Below, piece after piece: positions 26,003 through 33,833 of a stretch of 64,000 nucleotides of DNA (position 1 is its first letter; each line of letters opens with the position of its first letter). The stretch spans positions 1,364,001 to 1,428,000 of the forward strand of contig NZ_JARUBE010000003.1 of the NCBI RefSeq assembly GCF_029626035.1, given 5' to 3'. The DNA comes from Micromonospora sp. WMMD980 (lineage in GTDB: Bacteria; Actinomycetota; Actinomycetes; Mycobacteriales; Micromonosporaceae). The translations under genes and the position numbers were made by a program. The notes beneath the pieces were generated by a model. The model had not been told where the DNA came from and made no database searches. It worked only from the letters and a program-made list of their open reading frames with translations.

Positions 26003-27271
26003 ATGGGTTTCTCCATCTCCCTCGACGACCTGCTCGGCGCGCGGGTGCGGCGCGACCCGTACCCGTTCTACGCCCGCCTGCACGCGCTCGGTGAGGCGGT
26101 CGCGCTCCGGCCCGACGAGCCGCACGCCCTGGTCGTGCACGGCTGGTCGGCGGTCAACCGGGTGCTGCGCGACCCGGTCTTCCGGGTCCTCGGCGCGGAG
26201 CACCTGGACCGGGCCGGGGTGCGCTGGCGGGCGCATCCGGCGATCCGGATCCTCCAGACGTCCATGCTCAATGCCGCGCCCGGCGACCACCTGCGGGTCC
26301 GGCAACTGTTCAGCCAGGCGTTGACGCCGCGCCGGGTCACCGCGCTGGAGCCGGCGATCGTACGGATCGCCGACACCCTGCTGGACCGGCTCGCCGCGGC
26401 GGGCGCGGACGGCCGTCCGGTCGACTTCATGGACGCGTTCGCGCTCACCCTGCCCAGTGACGTGGTCGGCGAGCTGCTGGGCGTGCCGGAGGGCGACCGG
26501 CACCGGTTCCCGGCCCGGGTCCGGGCGTTCGACGCGGTGCTGGAGATCGGTCGTCGCTCGATGCGGGAGGTGCGGGCCGCGAACGTCGCCGCGACGGAGC
26601 TGACCGCGTACTTCACGGGGTTGCTGGCCGAGCGGCGGGCGCGCCCGCGCGAGGACCTCGTGTCGGCGCTGGCGGGGATCCGGGACCGCGACCCCGACCA
26701 GCTCTCCGCCGACGAGCTGCTGGCCAACCTGATCATCATGTACAACGCCGGGTTCCGCACCACCGCGAACCTGCTCGGCAATGGCCTGGTCCTGCTGCTG
26801 GCGCGGCCCGACGCGTCGGCCGCGCTGCTCGCGGACCCGTCACTCGCCGCGTCCTACGTCGAGGAGATCCTTCGGTACGAGCCGCCGGTGCACTTCGCGA
26901 TCCGGTACGCCGCCGAGGACACCGAGGTCGCCGGCCTGCCGGTGCCCGCCGGCCGGACGGTGGTGGTGCTGACCGGCGCCGCCAACCGCGATCCGCGCCG
27001 CTTTCCCGACCCGGACGTCTTCGATCCGTCCCGGGTGGACAACCGGCACCTGGCGTTCAGCGCCGGACCGCACCACTGCTTCGGGGCGGCGCTGGCCCGG
27101 GCGGAGGGCCGGCTGGTCCTGCCCCGCGTGCTGGAGCGCTTCCCGGCGGCGGCGCTCGCCGCCGAGCCGGGCGAGCGGCGCGCGCTCATGCTGCGCGGCT
27201 ACGACAACCTGCCGGTCCGGCTGGGCGCGGCGCACCGGCCGATCCGTGCCTTGCCAAACCATTCCGATTGA
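26003..27271 (+). CDS. Cytochrome P450 with atypical I-helix (AGFRTT)
   Basis: A 422-residue P450 with a GGGAGGAG ribosome site. The ExxR motif (EEILRYEPP) and heme loop FSAGPHHCFGAALAR are intact. The I-helix reads YNAGFRTTANL: the acidic residue before the conserved Thr, normally Asp or Glu in AGx(D/E)T, is Arg. This is unusual because that acid relays protons during oxygen activation, so the enzyme may use a substrate-assisted mechanism or carry out an uncommon reaction. It is the first gene of a same-strand trio with an ACP and a ketosynthase, which suggests it acts on an acyl-ACP. It marks the likely left edge of the second biosynthetic cluster. Confidence 0.92.
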   Translation: MGFSISLDDLLGARVRRDPYPFYARLHALGEAVALRPDEPHALVVHGWSAVNRVLRDPVFRVLGAEHLDRAGVRWRAHPAIRILQTSMLNAAPGDHLRVRQLFSQALTPRRVTALEPAIVRIADTLLDRLAAAGADGRPVDFMDAFALTLPSDVVGELLGVPEGDRHRFPARVRAFDAVLEIGRRSMREVRAANVAATELTAYFTGLLAERRARPREDLVSALAGIRDRDPDQLSADELLANLIIMYNAGFRTTANLLGNGLVLLLARPDASAALLADPSLAASYVEEILRYEPPVHFAIRYAAEDTEVAGLPVPAGRTVVVLTGAANRDPRRFPDPDVFDPSRVDNRHLAFSAGPHHCFGAALARAEGRLVLPRVLERFPAAALAAEPGERRALMLRGYDNLPVRLGAAHRPIRALPNHSD

Positions 27272-27310
27272 GTAAGGTCAATATTACGCTGGGGAAAGGA
27301 CACACCGGCC

Positions 27311-27571
27311 ATGACCGATGAGATCCGCGCGTTCCTGCTCGCCGCCCTGACCGAGATGAAGTACGACGTCGAGGACGTCGACGACGACACCGTCTTCGGC
27401 CCGGCCGGTCTCGACGTGGACTCCCTCGGCCTGGCCGAGCTGGCGGTCCGGGTGGAGGACCGGTTCGGGGTGGCGTTCGACGACGACGAGGCGGAGATGC
27501 TCGCCATGATGACCCTCGGCGAGTTCTCCCACACGGTGGCGCAGCGCATCCAACCGGCGTCCGCGCGCTGA
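27311..27571 (+). CDS. Acyl carrier protein
   Basis: An 86-residue free-standing ACP. The phosphopantetheine-attachment motif is GLDVDSLGLAEL with Ser near residue 38, and the rest is acidic and helical (DDDEAEMLAMMTLGEF). A GGAAAGGA ribosome site precedes the ATG. It lies 39 bases after the P450 and 14 bases before the ketosynthase, so the three should be co-expressed. It could carry an acyl chain elongated by that ketosynthase or presented to the P450. It would be modified by the Sfp-type transferase encoded at 30163-31119. Confidence 0.93.
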   Translation: MTDEIRAFLLAALTEMKYDVEDVDDDTVFGPAGLDVDSLGLAELAVRVEDRFGVAFDDDEAEMLAMMTLGEFSHTVAQRIQPASAR

Positions 27572-27585
27572 CCGGCGCGCCGGCC

Positions 27586-28827
27586 GTGCGGGAAAGCGTG
27601 ACGGTCACCGGCATCGGGCTGGTCGGCCCGGTCGGCGCGACCGCCGCCGAGGTGTTCGACGCGGTGTGCGACGGCCGCTCCGGGCTCTCCCGGCCACCGG
27701 CCGGCCACCCGGTCGACGGCGTGGTCGACGTCGCGGCGTTCGCCCCGGCGATCGACCCGGCCACCGTGCTGCCCGGCCCGGAGTCCCGCGTGGTGGACCG
27801 CTCGATCGTGATGGCGCTGCGCGCCGCCGCGGACGCGCTGGCCGACGCCGGACTGCGGATCGGCCAGGACGTCGACCCCTACCGGGTGGCCGTCGTCGTC
27901 TCCGGCGTCGGTGGTCTGTCCACCCTGGCCGACCAGGTCCTGCAACGCGCCCGGCGGGGCCGCTTCGGAGTCAGCCCGTACATGCTGCCCGGCACGCTGC
28001 CCAACATGGGCGCGGCGCGCATCGCCATCACCCACGGCATCCGCGGCTACACCTCGTCGATCGGCACCGCGTGCGCCGCCGGCGCCCAGTCCGTCGGCGA
28101 GGGGCTGCGCATCCTGCGCGCCGGCGAGGCCGACGTCGTGGTCGCCGGCTGCGCCGAGGCGCCGCTCTTCCCGGCGTTCGTCGACGCGTTCGGCAACGCC
28201 CGGGCGCTGGCCCGCAACTGGGCCGACCCGACCGCCGCGAGCCGACCGTTCGACCGCCGCCGCAACGGACTCGTCCTCGGCGAGGGCGCCGGCGTCCTGG
28301 TGCTGGAACGCGCCGCGCACGCCGACGCGCGCGGCGCCCGCCGGCACGCCGACGTGCTCGGCTGGGGGGCGACCAACGACGCCTACCACCCGACCACCCC
28401 GCGGCCCGACGGCGCCGGCGCGGCCCACTGCATGCGGATGGCGGTCCGCGACGCCGGCCTGGGGCTCGACGACATCGGCTACGTCAACGCGCACGGCACC
28501 AGCACCCGGGCCGGCGACGCGGCCGAGCTGGCCGCGCTGCGCGACGTCTTCGGCGCGTACCCGCCGCCGCTCAGCTCGACCAAGGGCGTCACCGGGCACA
28601 TGCTCGGCGTCTCGGGCGTGATCGAGGCGGCCATCGGCGTCGAGGCGCTGCGGCGCGGCCTGCTGCCGCCCACCCACAACCTCGACGACCCGGATCCGGG
28701 CGGCGACATCGACCACATCCGCAAGCAGGCCCGCGCGGTGGCGGTGGACGCGGTGCTGTCCAACTCGTTCGGCTTCGGCGGCCACAACGTGAGCCTCGTG
28801 CTGGGGCACCCGGCGTCGGCCGGCTGA
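27586..28827 (+). CDS. Beta-ketoacyl-ACP synthase, FabF type
   Basis: A 413-residue ketosynthase starting at GTG (VRESVTVTGIGLVGPVG). The active-site Cys lies in SSIGTACAAGAQS, the two histidines in NAHGTSTRAGD and KGVTGHMLG, and the C-terminal NSFGFGGHN motif is present. All catalytic residues are kept, so it should perform decarboxylative condensation on ACP-bound substrates. No chain-length factor, acyltransferase or ketoreductase accompanies it. One or two rounds of elongation of a short acyl unit with the adjacent ACP is therefore more likely than a full type II polyketide. Confidence 0.94.
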   Translation: MRESVTVTGIGLVGPVGATAAEVFDAVCDGRSGLSRPPAGHPVDGVVDVAAFAPAIDPATVLPGPESRVVDRSIVMALRAAADALADAGLRIGQDVDPYRVAVVVSGVGGLSTLADQVLQRARRGRFGVSPYMLPGTLPNMGAARIAITHGIRGYTSSIGTACAAGAQSVGEGLRILRAGEADVVVAGCAEAPLFPAFVDAFGNARALARNWADPTAASRPFDRRRNGLVLGEGAGVLVLERAAHADARGARRHADVLGWGATNDAYHPTTPRPDGAGAAHCMRMAVRDAGLGLDDIGYVNAHGTSTRAGDAAELAALRDVFGAYPPPLSSTKGVTGHMLGVSGVIEAAIGVEALRRGLLPPTHNLDDPDPGGDIDHIRKQARAVAVDAVLSNSFGFGGHNVSLVLGHPASAG

Positions 28828-28837
28828 CCCGCCCGGC

Positions 28838-30160
28838 TCAGCGCACCGTGACGACCGTGGCGGCGTCGTGCGCCGCGACCGTGACGGCGAAGTGCGAGCC
28901 CAGCATGTCGACCAGATAGTCCAGGTCGGCGACCAGCGGCACCGGCAGCAGCGTCCGCTGGTCGAGGTCGGTGCGGCTGGCGACCAGCTCGATCCGGTCG
29001 GCCTTGAGCAGCCCCCGGGTCAGGAACGCCGGCAGGTCGTCGGGGAGCAGACAGCGCCAGAGGTCGACGTTGACGATCAGATCCAGCGTGCCGGTGCGGA
29101 ACTGTTGCAGCACGGTGCCGAGCAGGTGCGCGTTCGTCTCGCCCGGCGGGGCCGCGTGGTCGAAGGTGTGCGAGCCGGCGCCCAGGTCCAGCGCGGCCAC
29201 CCCGTTGCCGACGACCAGGGCCCGGCTGGTGGCCAGCTCCTCGCGCAGCGCCGGGGGCAGCGCGGCCGGACGCCCCAGCCCACCCCGCCGGTACGCGTCG
29301 ATCGCCTCGCCGTAGAGGCGGATGCGGCCCAGGTGCCGACCGAACGTGTTGATCGCGTACAGCACCTCGACGTCGTAGCGCAGGTGCTTGCGCAGCAGGT
29401 ACTTCATGTTGTCCATGGAGGCGAGCCCGTTGGTGGTCCGCCGGAAGTGGGGGAGATGGTAGGAGCACGCGTCGACGTCGAGCCGGAACAGCTCGGGCGG
29501 CGCCCCGTGCAGGTGGAAGACCCGGTAGAAGAAGTCGAGGTCCTCGAAGCCCCACTTGATCATGGCCTCGTCGAAGCCGCCCACCCGGCGGAACGACTCG
29601 TGGTCGACCGAGGCGTTGTGGGTCAGACCGAGCACCCAGGGCGCGTGCGGGAAGTCCCGCATCCGCTGCGGGTGGGCGGTGTCCTCCAGGCGTGGGTCAC
29701 CGCGTTCGGCGTCGAGCATCGCCGGCCCGAGCGGCTCGCCGCGGCGCAGCGCGTCGGCGCCGGCCCAGTCCAGGTCGTAGCGCTGCCCGAGCAGCACGCC
29801 GGGGCGGCCGGCGCGGCCGGCGTGGAAGTCACGGTGCCGCTCCAGCAGCCCGGGATGCGCCACCGTGTCGGCGTCCAGGAACATCAGGGTGTCGGCCCGC
29901 GCCCGGGCCGCCGCCGCGTTGCGGTTGGCGCTGCGCCCGCGGTTGCGTTCGCTGCGGACGAAGCTGACGGCCAGCCGGTCGCCGTACTTCTCCGCGACCG
30001 GACCCAGTGAGACGGTAGAGCCGTCGTCGCCGACGATCACCTCGAAGTCGTCGCACGGCAGCGTCTGCCGGGTGAGCGAGTGCAGCGTCGCGTCGAGCGC
30101 CGCGCCGTTGTCGTGCGCCGGCACCACCACGCTCAGGCTGGGCCGGCCGCCGGTCGGCAT
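28838..30160 (-). CDS. Family 2 glycosyltransferase with a C-terminal extension
   Basis: A 440-residue protein. The first 260 residues are a GT-A glycosyltransferase: SVVVPAHDNGAALDATLHSL, VGDDGS, FLDADT (DxD) and GGFDEAMIKWGFEDLDFFYRV. The last 170 residues (VVGNGVAALDLGAGSHTFDH, LDLIVNVDLWRCLLPDDLPAFL) are not recognised. GT2 enzymes transfer a sugar from a nucleotide donor with inversion; polymer synthesis is the commonest role, but the surrounding cluster suggests transfer to a small molecule. The start ATG lies two bases after the stop of the PPTase/ACP gene on the same strand, so it is the second gene of that operon. It converges tail-to-tail with the ketosynthase. Confidence 0.88.
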   Translation of the reverse strand: MPTGGRPSLSVVVPAHDNGAALDATLHSLTRQTLPCDDFEVIVGDDGSTVSLGPVAEKYGDRLAVSFVRSERNRGRSANRNAAAARARADTLMFLDADTVAHPGLLERHRDFHAGRAGRPGVLLGQRYDLDWAGADALRRGEPLGPAMLDAERGDPRLEDTAHPQRMRDFPHAPWVLGLTHNASVDHESFRRVGGFDEAMIKWGFEDLDFFYRVFHLHGAPPELFRLDVDACSYHLPHFRRTTNGLASMDNMKYLLRKHLRYDVEVLYAINTFGRHLGRIRLYGEAIDAYRRGGLGRPAALPPALREELATSRALVVGNGVAALDLGAGSHTFDHAAPPGETNAHLLGTVLQQFRTGTLDLIVNVDLWRCLLPDDLPAFLTRGLLKADRIELVASRTDLDQRTLLPVPLVADLDYLVDMLGSHFAVTVAAHDAATVVTVR

Positions 30161-30162
30161 GC

Positions 30163-31119
30163 TCAGCGGGGGGTGGAGTTGGCGGTGATGTGGTCGGCCA
30201 GGTCGCCGAGGGTGGCCATCCGATCCTCGTCGAGGTCCTCCACGTCGATCTGGATCTCCAGCTCGTCCTCCAGCTCCAGCAGCAGTTCCAGCGCGAGCGA
30301 GGAGCTGAGCCCCAGCTCGTCCATCAGCTGGGTGCCCTCGGTGATCGGAGCGTCCGGCCTGAGCATCCGCTCCAGCAACGCCGTCAGGCTCTTGACGACT
30401 TGGTCACGCCCACGCTCCAACATGGAGCCATCAGAGCAAAGGACATCGGCGAGTGTCAACGGTTGGAACTCGACCGGGTACGGGGCGTCACCGGGCCGGG
30501 CGACCGCCACCCGGTAGCCGGCCGGTGTCGGCACGTCGACCAGACGATGCGTGCCGGGCGGGTCGACGCACACCACCACGTCGCCCGTGTGCACCGGCAC
30601 GGCCAGGTTCGGCCAGAGCCGGCCGCCGGCCGACTTGACCGCCGCCTCCTTGCGGACCCACAGCCGGGTGCACCGGTCCGCCTGCTCCCGGAGGTCGGCC
30701 CCCTCGACGACGTGCCGCGCCTCCTCGGGGTGGAAGAAGCGCTCCGCGAGGGCCACCGGGTCACCGCCCGGCGGGTGGTGCTGGACGTCCACCCCGACCG
30801 GGCGACCCCGACCGAGCGCCACCGCGACGAGGTCCCCCGAGTAGGAGAGGCTGGTGTGCAGTCCGGCGTGCGATCCGGTCAGCTCCGGCCGGCCGCACCG
30901 GCCCGGTCGCCAGGTGAGCGTCCGCGGCGGCGCGCCCGCCGCCCGGCCGGCGAGGACGCGCAGCGCGCCGTGCGCGACGGTGAACCGGTCGCGCAGCGAG
31001 GCGGTGCCGAGCGCCGCGGCCCGGGCGCGTTCGCCGGCGTCGAGCACCGCGTGGAAGCGGGACAGCGCCGCCGGTGACGCACCGACCGGAAGCACCCAGA
31101 CCCGTACGGCGTCCCGCAT
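30163..31119 (-). CDS. Sfp-type phosphopantetheinyl transferase reading in-frame into an acyl carrier protein
   Basis: One uninterrupted 318-residue frame. Residues 1-225 are a 4'-phosphopantetheinyl transferase with the metal site PVGVDVQHH (Gln replaces the usual Glu of GIDIE) and the signature RLWVRKEAAVKSAGGRL. Residues 233-318 (from MLERGRDQVVKSL) form a carrier protein with the attachment loop ELGLSSSLALEL, where SSL replaces the usual DSL, and an acidic tail. The ATG of the carrier portion (30423) is preceded by a strong promoter-like TTGACA-N18-TCTGAT ending 6 bases before it. Both a fused self-priming protein and a free leaderless ACP of 86 residues are thus possible. The start given is ATG 31119; an ATG at 31155 is in frame. 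It is first in an operon with the GT2 gene. Confidence 0.85.
   Translation of the reverse strand: MRDAVRVWVLPVGASPAALSRFHAVLDAGERARAAALGTASLRDRFTVAHGALRVLAGRAAGAPPRTLTWRPGRCGRPELTGSHAGLHTSLSYSGDLVAVALGRGRPVGVDVQHHPPGGDPVALAERFFHPEEARHVVEGADLREQADRCTRLWVRKEAAVKSAGGRLWPNLAVPVHTGDVVVCVDPPGTHRLVDVPTPAGYRVAVARPGDAPYPVEFQPLTLADVLCSDGSMLERGRDQVVKSLTALLERMLRPDAPITEGTQLMDELGLSSSLALELLLELEDELEIQIDVEDLDEDRMATLGDLADHITANSTPR
30430..30459 (-). promoter_or_regulatory. Internal leaderless promoter for the carrier-protein segment
   Basis: On the minus strand: TTGACA (30459-30454), 18-base spacer CTCGCCGATGTCCTTTGC, TCTGAT (30435-30430), 6 bases, then ATG (30423). It matches 26 of 30 bases of the promoter before the condensation-domain gene, with both hexamers and the distance to the start codon the same. 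It lies inside the transferase reading frame. Confidence 0.6.
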
Positions 31120-31148
31120 GGACGGCAGCGTAACGGTCCGGGAGGACG

Positions 31149-31178
31149 TTGACACGCGCCGATGCGCGTTGCTCTGAT
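31149..31178 (+). promoter_or_regulatory. Leaderless promoter of the condensation-domain gene
   Basis: TTGACA (31149-31154), 18-base spacer CGCGCCGATGCGCGTTGC, TCTGAT (31173-31178), 6 bases, then GTG (31185). The spacing puts the transcription start at or next to the GTG, so the mRNA would be leaderless. This promoter rules out the upstream TTG at 31149 as a start codon. It is nearly the same sequence as the motif at 30430-30459. Confidence 0.6.
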
Positions 31179-31184
31179 AGGCCG

Positions 31185-32594
31185 GTGTTGGCGCAGACGG
31201 CCCAGGCGCAGGTTCCCGTTCCGTTCGCCGGGCCGGGCGCCGGCACCGCGCCGCTGACCTGGGGGCAGAAGGCGATCCTGCGGGACATGCGGGAGACCGG
31301 GTGGACGCACAACGTCAGCGGCGCGCACCCGATGCCGGCCGGTGTCACCGTCGAGCAGGTGGCCGCGGAACTGGCCGACCTGATGGGCCGCCATCCGGCC
31401 CTGCGGATGCGGCTCGGCCGCGACGGGCGCGGCGCCCCCTGCCAGGTCGTCTCGGCCGACGGTGAGACGGCCCTCGACGTGGTGGACGTCCCCGACGACG
31501 CCGACCCGGCCGACGTGGCGGCGTTCGCCTACCAGCTCGGCCACGCCCGCCTGCTGACCCACTACGACCTCTACCGGGACTGGGCGGTGCGGATGGCGGT
31601 GGTCCGGCACCGGGGCGCGCTGGTGCACCGGGTGCTGACGTTCGACCACCTCGTGGTGGACGGCACCGCCACGTCGCTGGTCCTGGCCGACCTCGGGCTG
31701 GCCGCGCCGGCGGTGCGCCCGACCCGCGACCCGCGTACCGTGCAGATCCTCGACCTCGGTCGGCGGGAGGCGACGCCACCGCTGCGCCGGGTCAGCGACC
31801 GGGCCGTCCGTCACTGGCAGTCGCACCTGCGGGCGGTCCCGCCGCTGACGTTCGGCGAGCCCACCGCCGGAGGCGGCCGGCAGGGGCACCGGTACTGGCA
31901 CGGCCGGTTCAGCTCGCCCGCGACGTACCTGGCGGTGCGGGCCGTCGCCCGGCGGACCCGCACCGACACCTCGCGGGTGCTGCTCGCGGTCATCGCGGTC
32001 GCGATCGGCCGGGCCACCGGGGTCAGCCCGCTCACCGCGAAGCTCATCGTCGGCAACCGGTTCCGTCCCGGCCTCGCCGAGGCGATCGCCCCGCTCAGCC
32101 AGAACGGCGTGTTGACCCTCGACACCGCCGACACCACGGTGGACGAGGTGGTGTCCCGCGCCCGCCGGGCCTCGGTGGCCGCCGGCATGTACGCCTACTA
32201 CGACCCGGCGCAGCTCCAGGAGTGCGAGGCCCGGTGGGACGCCGAACGCGGCTACCCGGCGCGGGTCACCTGCCGGATCAACGACCGTCGGGTGACCACC
32301 CGGGCGGCGGCGGAGCAGGGCCTCCGGGACGAGGAGGTGACACCGGCGGCGATCCGGGGGAGGGCAGCGGAGACGTTCCTGGTCTGGGACGGACCCCTGG
32401 GCCACCTTCCCGAGCAGGCGTTCATCACCGTCGAGGACCACCCGGACACGGTGTTCCTCCAGGTCATCTTCGACTTCGCGTGCTTCACCGAGGAGCAGGC
32501 CGAGCGCCTGCTGCGGGGCGTGGAGGAGGTCGCCGTGGAGGCGGCCCTCGACGCCGCCGCGCCGACCCGCGTCACACCCGGGTCGACCGGCTGA
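31185..32594 (+). CDS. Free-standing NRPS condensation-domain-like protein
   Basis: A 469-residue protein of the CoA-dependent acyltransferase/condensation superfamily. TWGQKAILRDM corresponds to the condensation-domain start, and FDHLVVDGTATSLVLADLG to the HHxxxDG active site (first His is Asp, catalytic His kept). The remainder has the second lobe (LTAKLIVGNRFRPGL, ISQNGVLTLDT-like ...AIAPLSQNGVLTLDTADTTVDEVV). No adenylation or carrier domain is attached. It could form an amide or ester between a carrier-bound acyl group (from the ACPs nearby) and an amine or hydroxyl acceptor. The GTG start at 31185 is chosen because a promoter-like -35/-10 pair ends 6 bases upstream. Confidence 0.8.
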   Translation: MLAQTAQAQVPVPFAGPGAGTAPLTWGQKAILRDMRETGWTHNVSGAHPMPAGVTVEQVAAELADLMGRHPALRMRLGRDGRGAPCQVVSADGETALDVVDVPDDADPADVAAFAYQLGHARLLTHYDLYRDWAVRMAVVRHRGALVHRVLTFDHLVVDGTATSLVLADLGLAAPAVRPTRDPRTVQILDLGRREATPPLRRVSDRAVRHWQSHLRAVPPLTFGEPTAGGGRQGHRYWHGRFSSPATYLAVRAVARRTRTDTSRVLLAVIAVAIGRATGVSPLTAKLIVGNRFRPGLAEAIAPLSQNGVLTLDTADTTVDEVVSRARRASVAAGMYAYYDPAQLQECEARWDAERGYPARVTCRINDRRVTTRAAAEQGLRDEEVTPAAIRGRAAETFLVWDGPLGHLPEQAFITVEDHPDTVFLQVIFDFACFTEEQAERLLRGVEEVAVEAALDAAAPTRVTPGSTG

Positions 32595-32609
32595 CCGGCC
32601 GGGCTCCCC

Positions 32610-33812
32610 TCACCGGTCGTCCCAGGTCACCGGCAGCGACTCCAGGCTGCGGACGACCAGGCCCGGCCGGAACCGCAGCGCCGACTCGTCGACCGCGAGC
32701 CGCAGGCCGGGCAGCCGACGCAGCAGGGCGCCCAGCGCCTCCTGCAACTCCATCCGGGCCAGCGCCGCGCCGAGGCAGTGGTGCGGGCCGGCGCCGAACG
32801 CCAGGTGCGGGTTGTGGGTGCGGTCCAGGTCGAGCGCGTCCGCGTCGGGGAACACCGTGGCGTCCCGGTTCGCCGAGGCGATGGCCGGCATCACCGCCGA
32901 GCCGGCCGGCAGGCGTACGCCGCCCAGTTCCACCTCCTCGGTGGTGACCCGGGGCAGCAGCACCCCGTTGTCGCCGAGCTGGATGAAGCGGGACAGCTCC
33001 TCGACCGCCCGGGCGACCGCGACCGGGTCGTCGGCGCGCAGCCCGGCCAGTTGCTCCGGGTGACGGGCCAGCACCAGCAGGAACAGGTTGAGCTGGTTGG
33101 TGGTGGTCTCGTGCCCGCCCACGAAGATGCCGGCGGTGACCGAGACCAGCTCCCGTTCGGTGAGGTCGTCGTGTTCGTCCCAGGCGGTGATGAGCGCGCT
33201 CATCAGGTCGTCGCCGGGGCGGCGCCGCCGCTCGTCGATCATCTGCCGGAACGCGTCGAGGGCGGCCTGCGGGGCGGCCGGGTCGGCGTCCCAGTCGCCG
33301 ACCAGCGCGTCGGACCACTCCCGGACCCGCTCCCGGTCGTGCTCGCCGATGCCGAACAGCTCGCTGATCACGACGAGCGGCAGCGGCGCGGAGAGGTGGG
33401 TGATCAGGTCGACGGGGCGGCCGGCGGCCTCCATCCGGTCGATCATCCCGGCCACCAGCGCCGCCACGGTGGGCCGCAGCTCCTCCACCCGGCGCACGGT
33501 GAACGCGTGCGACACCGCCCGGCGCATCAGCGTGTGTCGGGGCGGGTCCATGCCGATCAGCGAGTCCTCCGCGAGCGAGCCGAGCTCCCGGGTGGGCCGG
33601 TCGGGACCGGCCGCCGCCGCCCGGCTGAACCGCTGGTCGGTGAAGACCCGCCGCACATCGGCGTGTCGGGTGGCGAGGTAGGCCGACGCGCCGTCGGGCA
33701 GCTCGACGCGGGCCACCGGGCAGGTCTCGCGCAGCCGGGTGTAGTCCGGCGACGGGTGGTAGATGGTGGGAGCCGGTGCGAGCGGGTACGGGACGGGTTT
33801 CGGCTGCGTCAT
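32610..33812 (-). CDS. Cytochrome P450
   Basis: A 400-residue P450 with complete motifs: I-helix VGGHETTTNQL, ExxR in EELSRF, heme loop FGAGPHHCLGAALAR, and DPPRHTLMRR early. It resembles the CYP105/107-type hydroxylases of secondary metabolism. It lies 21 bases downstream of the glycosyltransferase on the same strand with a GAGGAG ribosome site, forming a two-gene operon. It converges with the condensation-domain gene (15-base gap). It probably hydroxylates the terpenoid or acyl scaffold of this cluster; the exact site is unknown. Confidence 0.94.
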   Translation of the reverse strand: MTQPKPVPYPLAPAPTIYHPSPDYTRLRETCPVARVELPDGASAYLATRHADVRRVFTDQRFSRAAAAGPDRPTRELGSLAEDSLIGMDPPRHTLMRRAVSHAFTVRRVEELRPTVAALVAGMIDRMEAAGRPVDLITHLSAPLPLVVISELFGIGEHDRERVREWSDALVGDWDADPAAPQAALDAFRQMIDERRRRPGDDLMSALITAWDEHDDLTERELVSVTAGIFVGGHETTTNQLNLFLLVLARHPEQLAGLRADDPVAVARAVEELSRFIQLGDNGVLLPRVTTEEVELGGVRLPAGSAVMPAIASANRDATVFPDADALDLDRTHNPHLAFGAGPHHCLGAALARMELQEALGALLRRLPGLRLAVDESALRFRPGLVVRSLESLPVTWDDR

Positions 33813-33833
33813 CTGCGACTCCTCGGTGGACGG

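Noticed and set aside
27272..27310. Short inverted repeat GTAA-N8-TTAC as a terminator before the ACP gene
   Set aside because: The 4-bp arms are too weak and the ACP follows closely in the same operon.
31149..31184. TTG start at 31149 for the condensation-domain gene
   Set aside because: The codon is part of the TTGACA -35 element; a GTG 6 bases after the -10 is a better, leaderless start.
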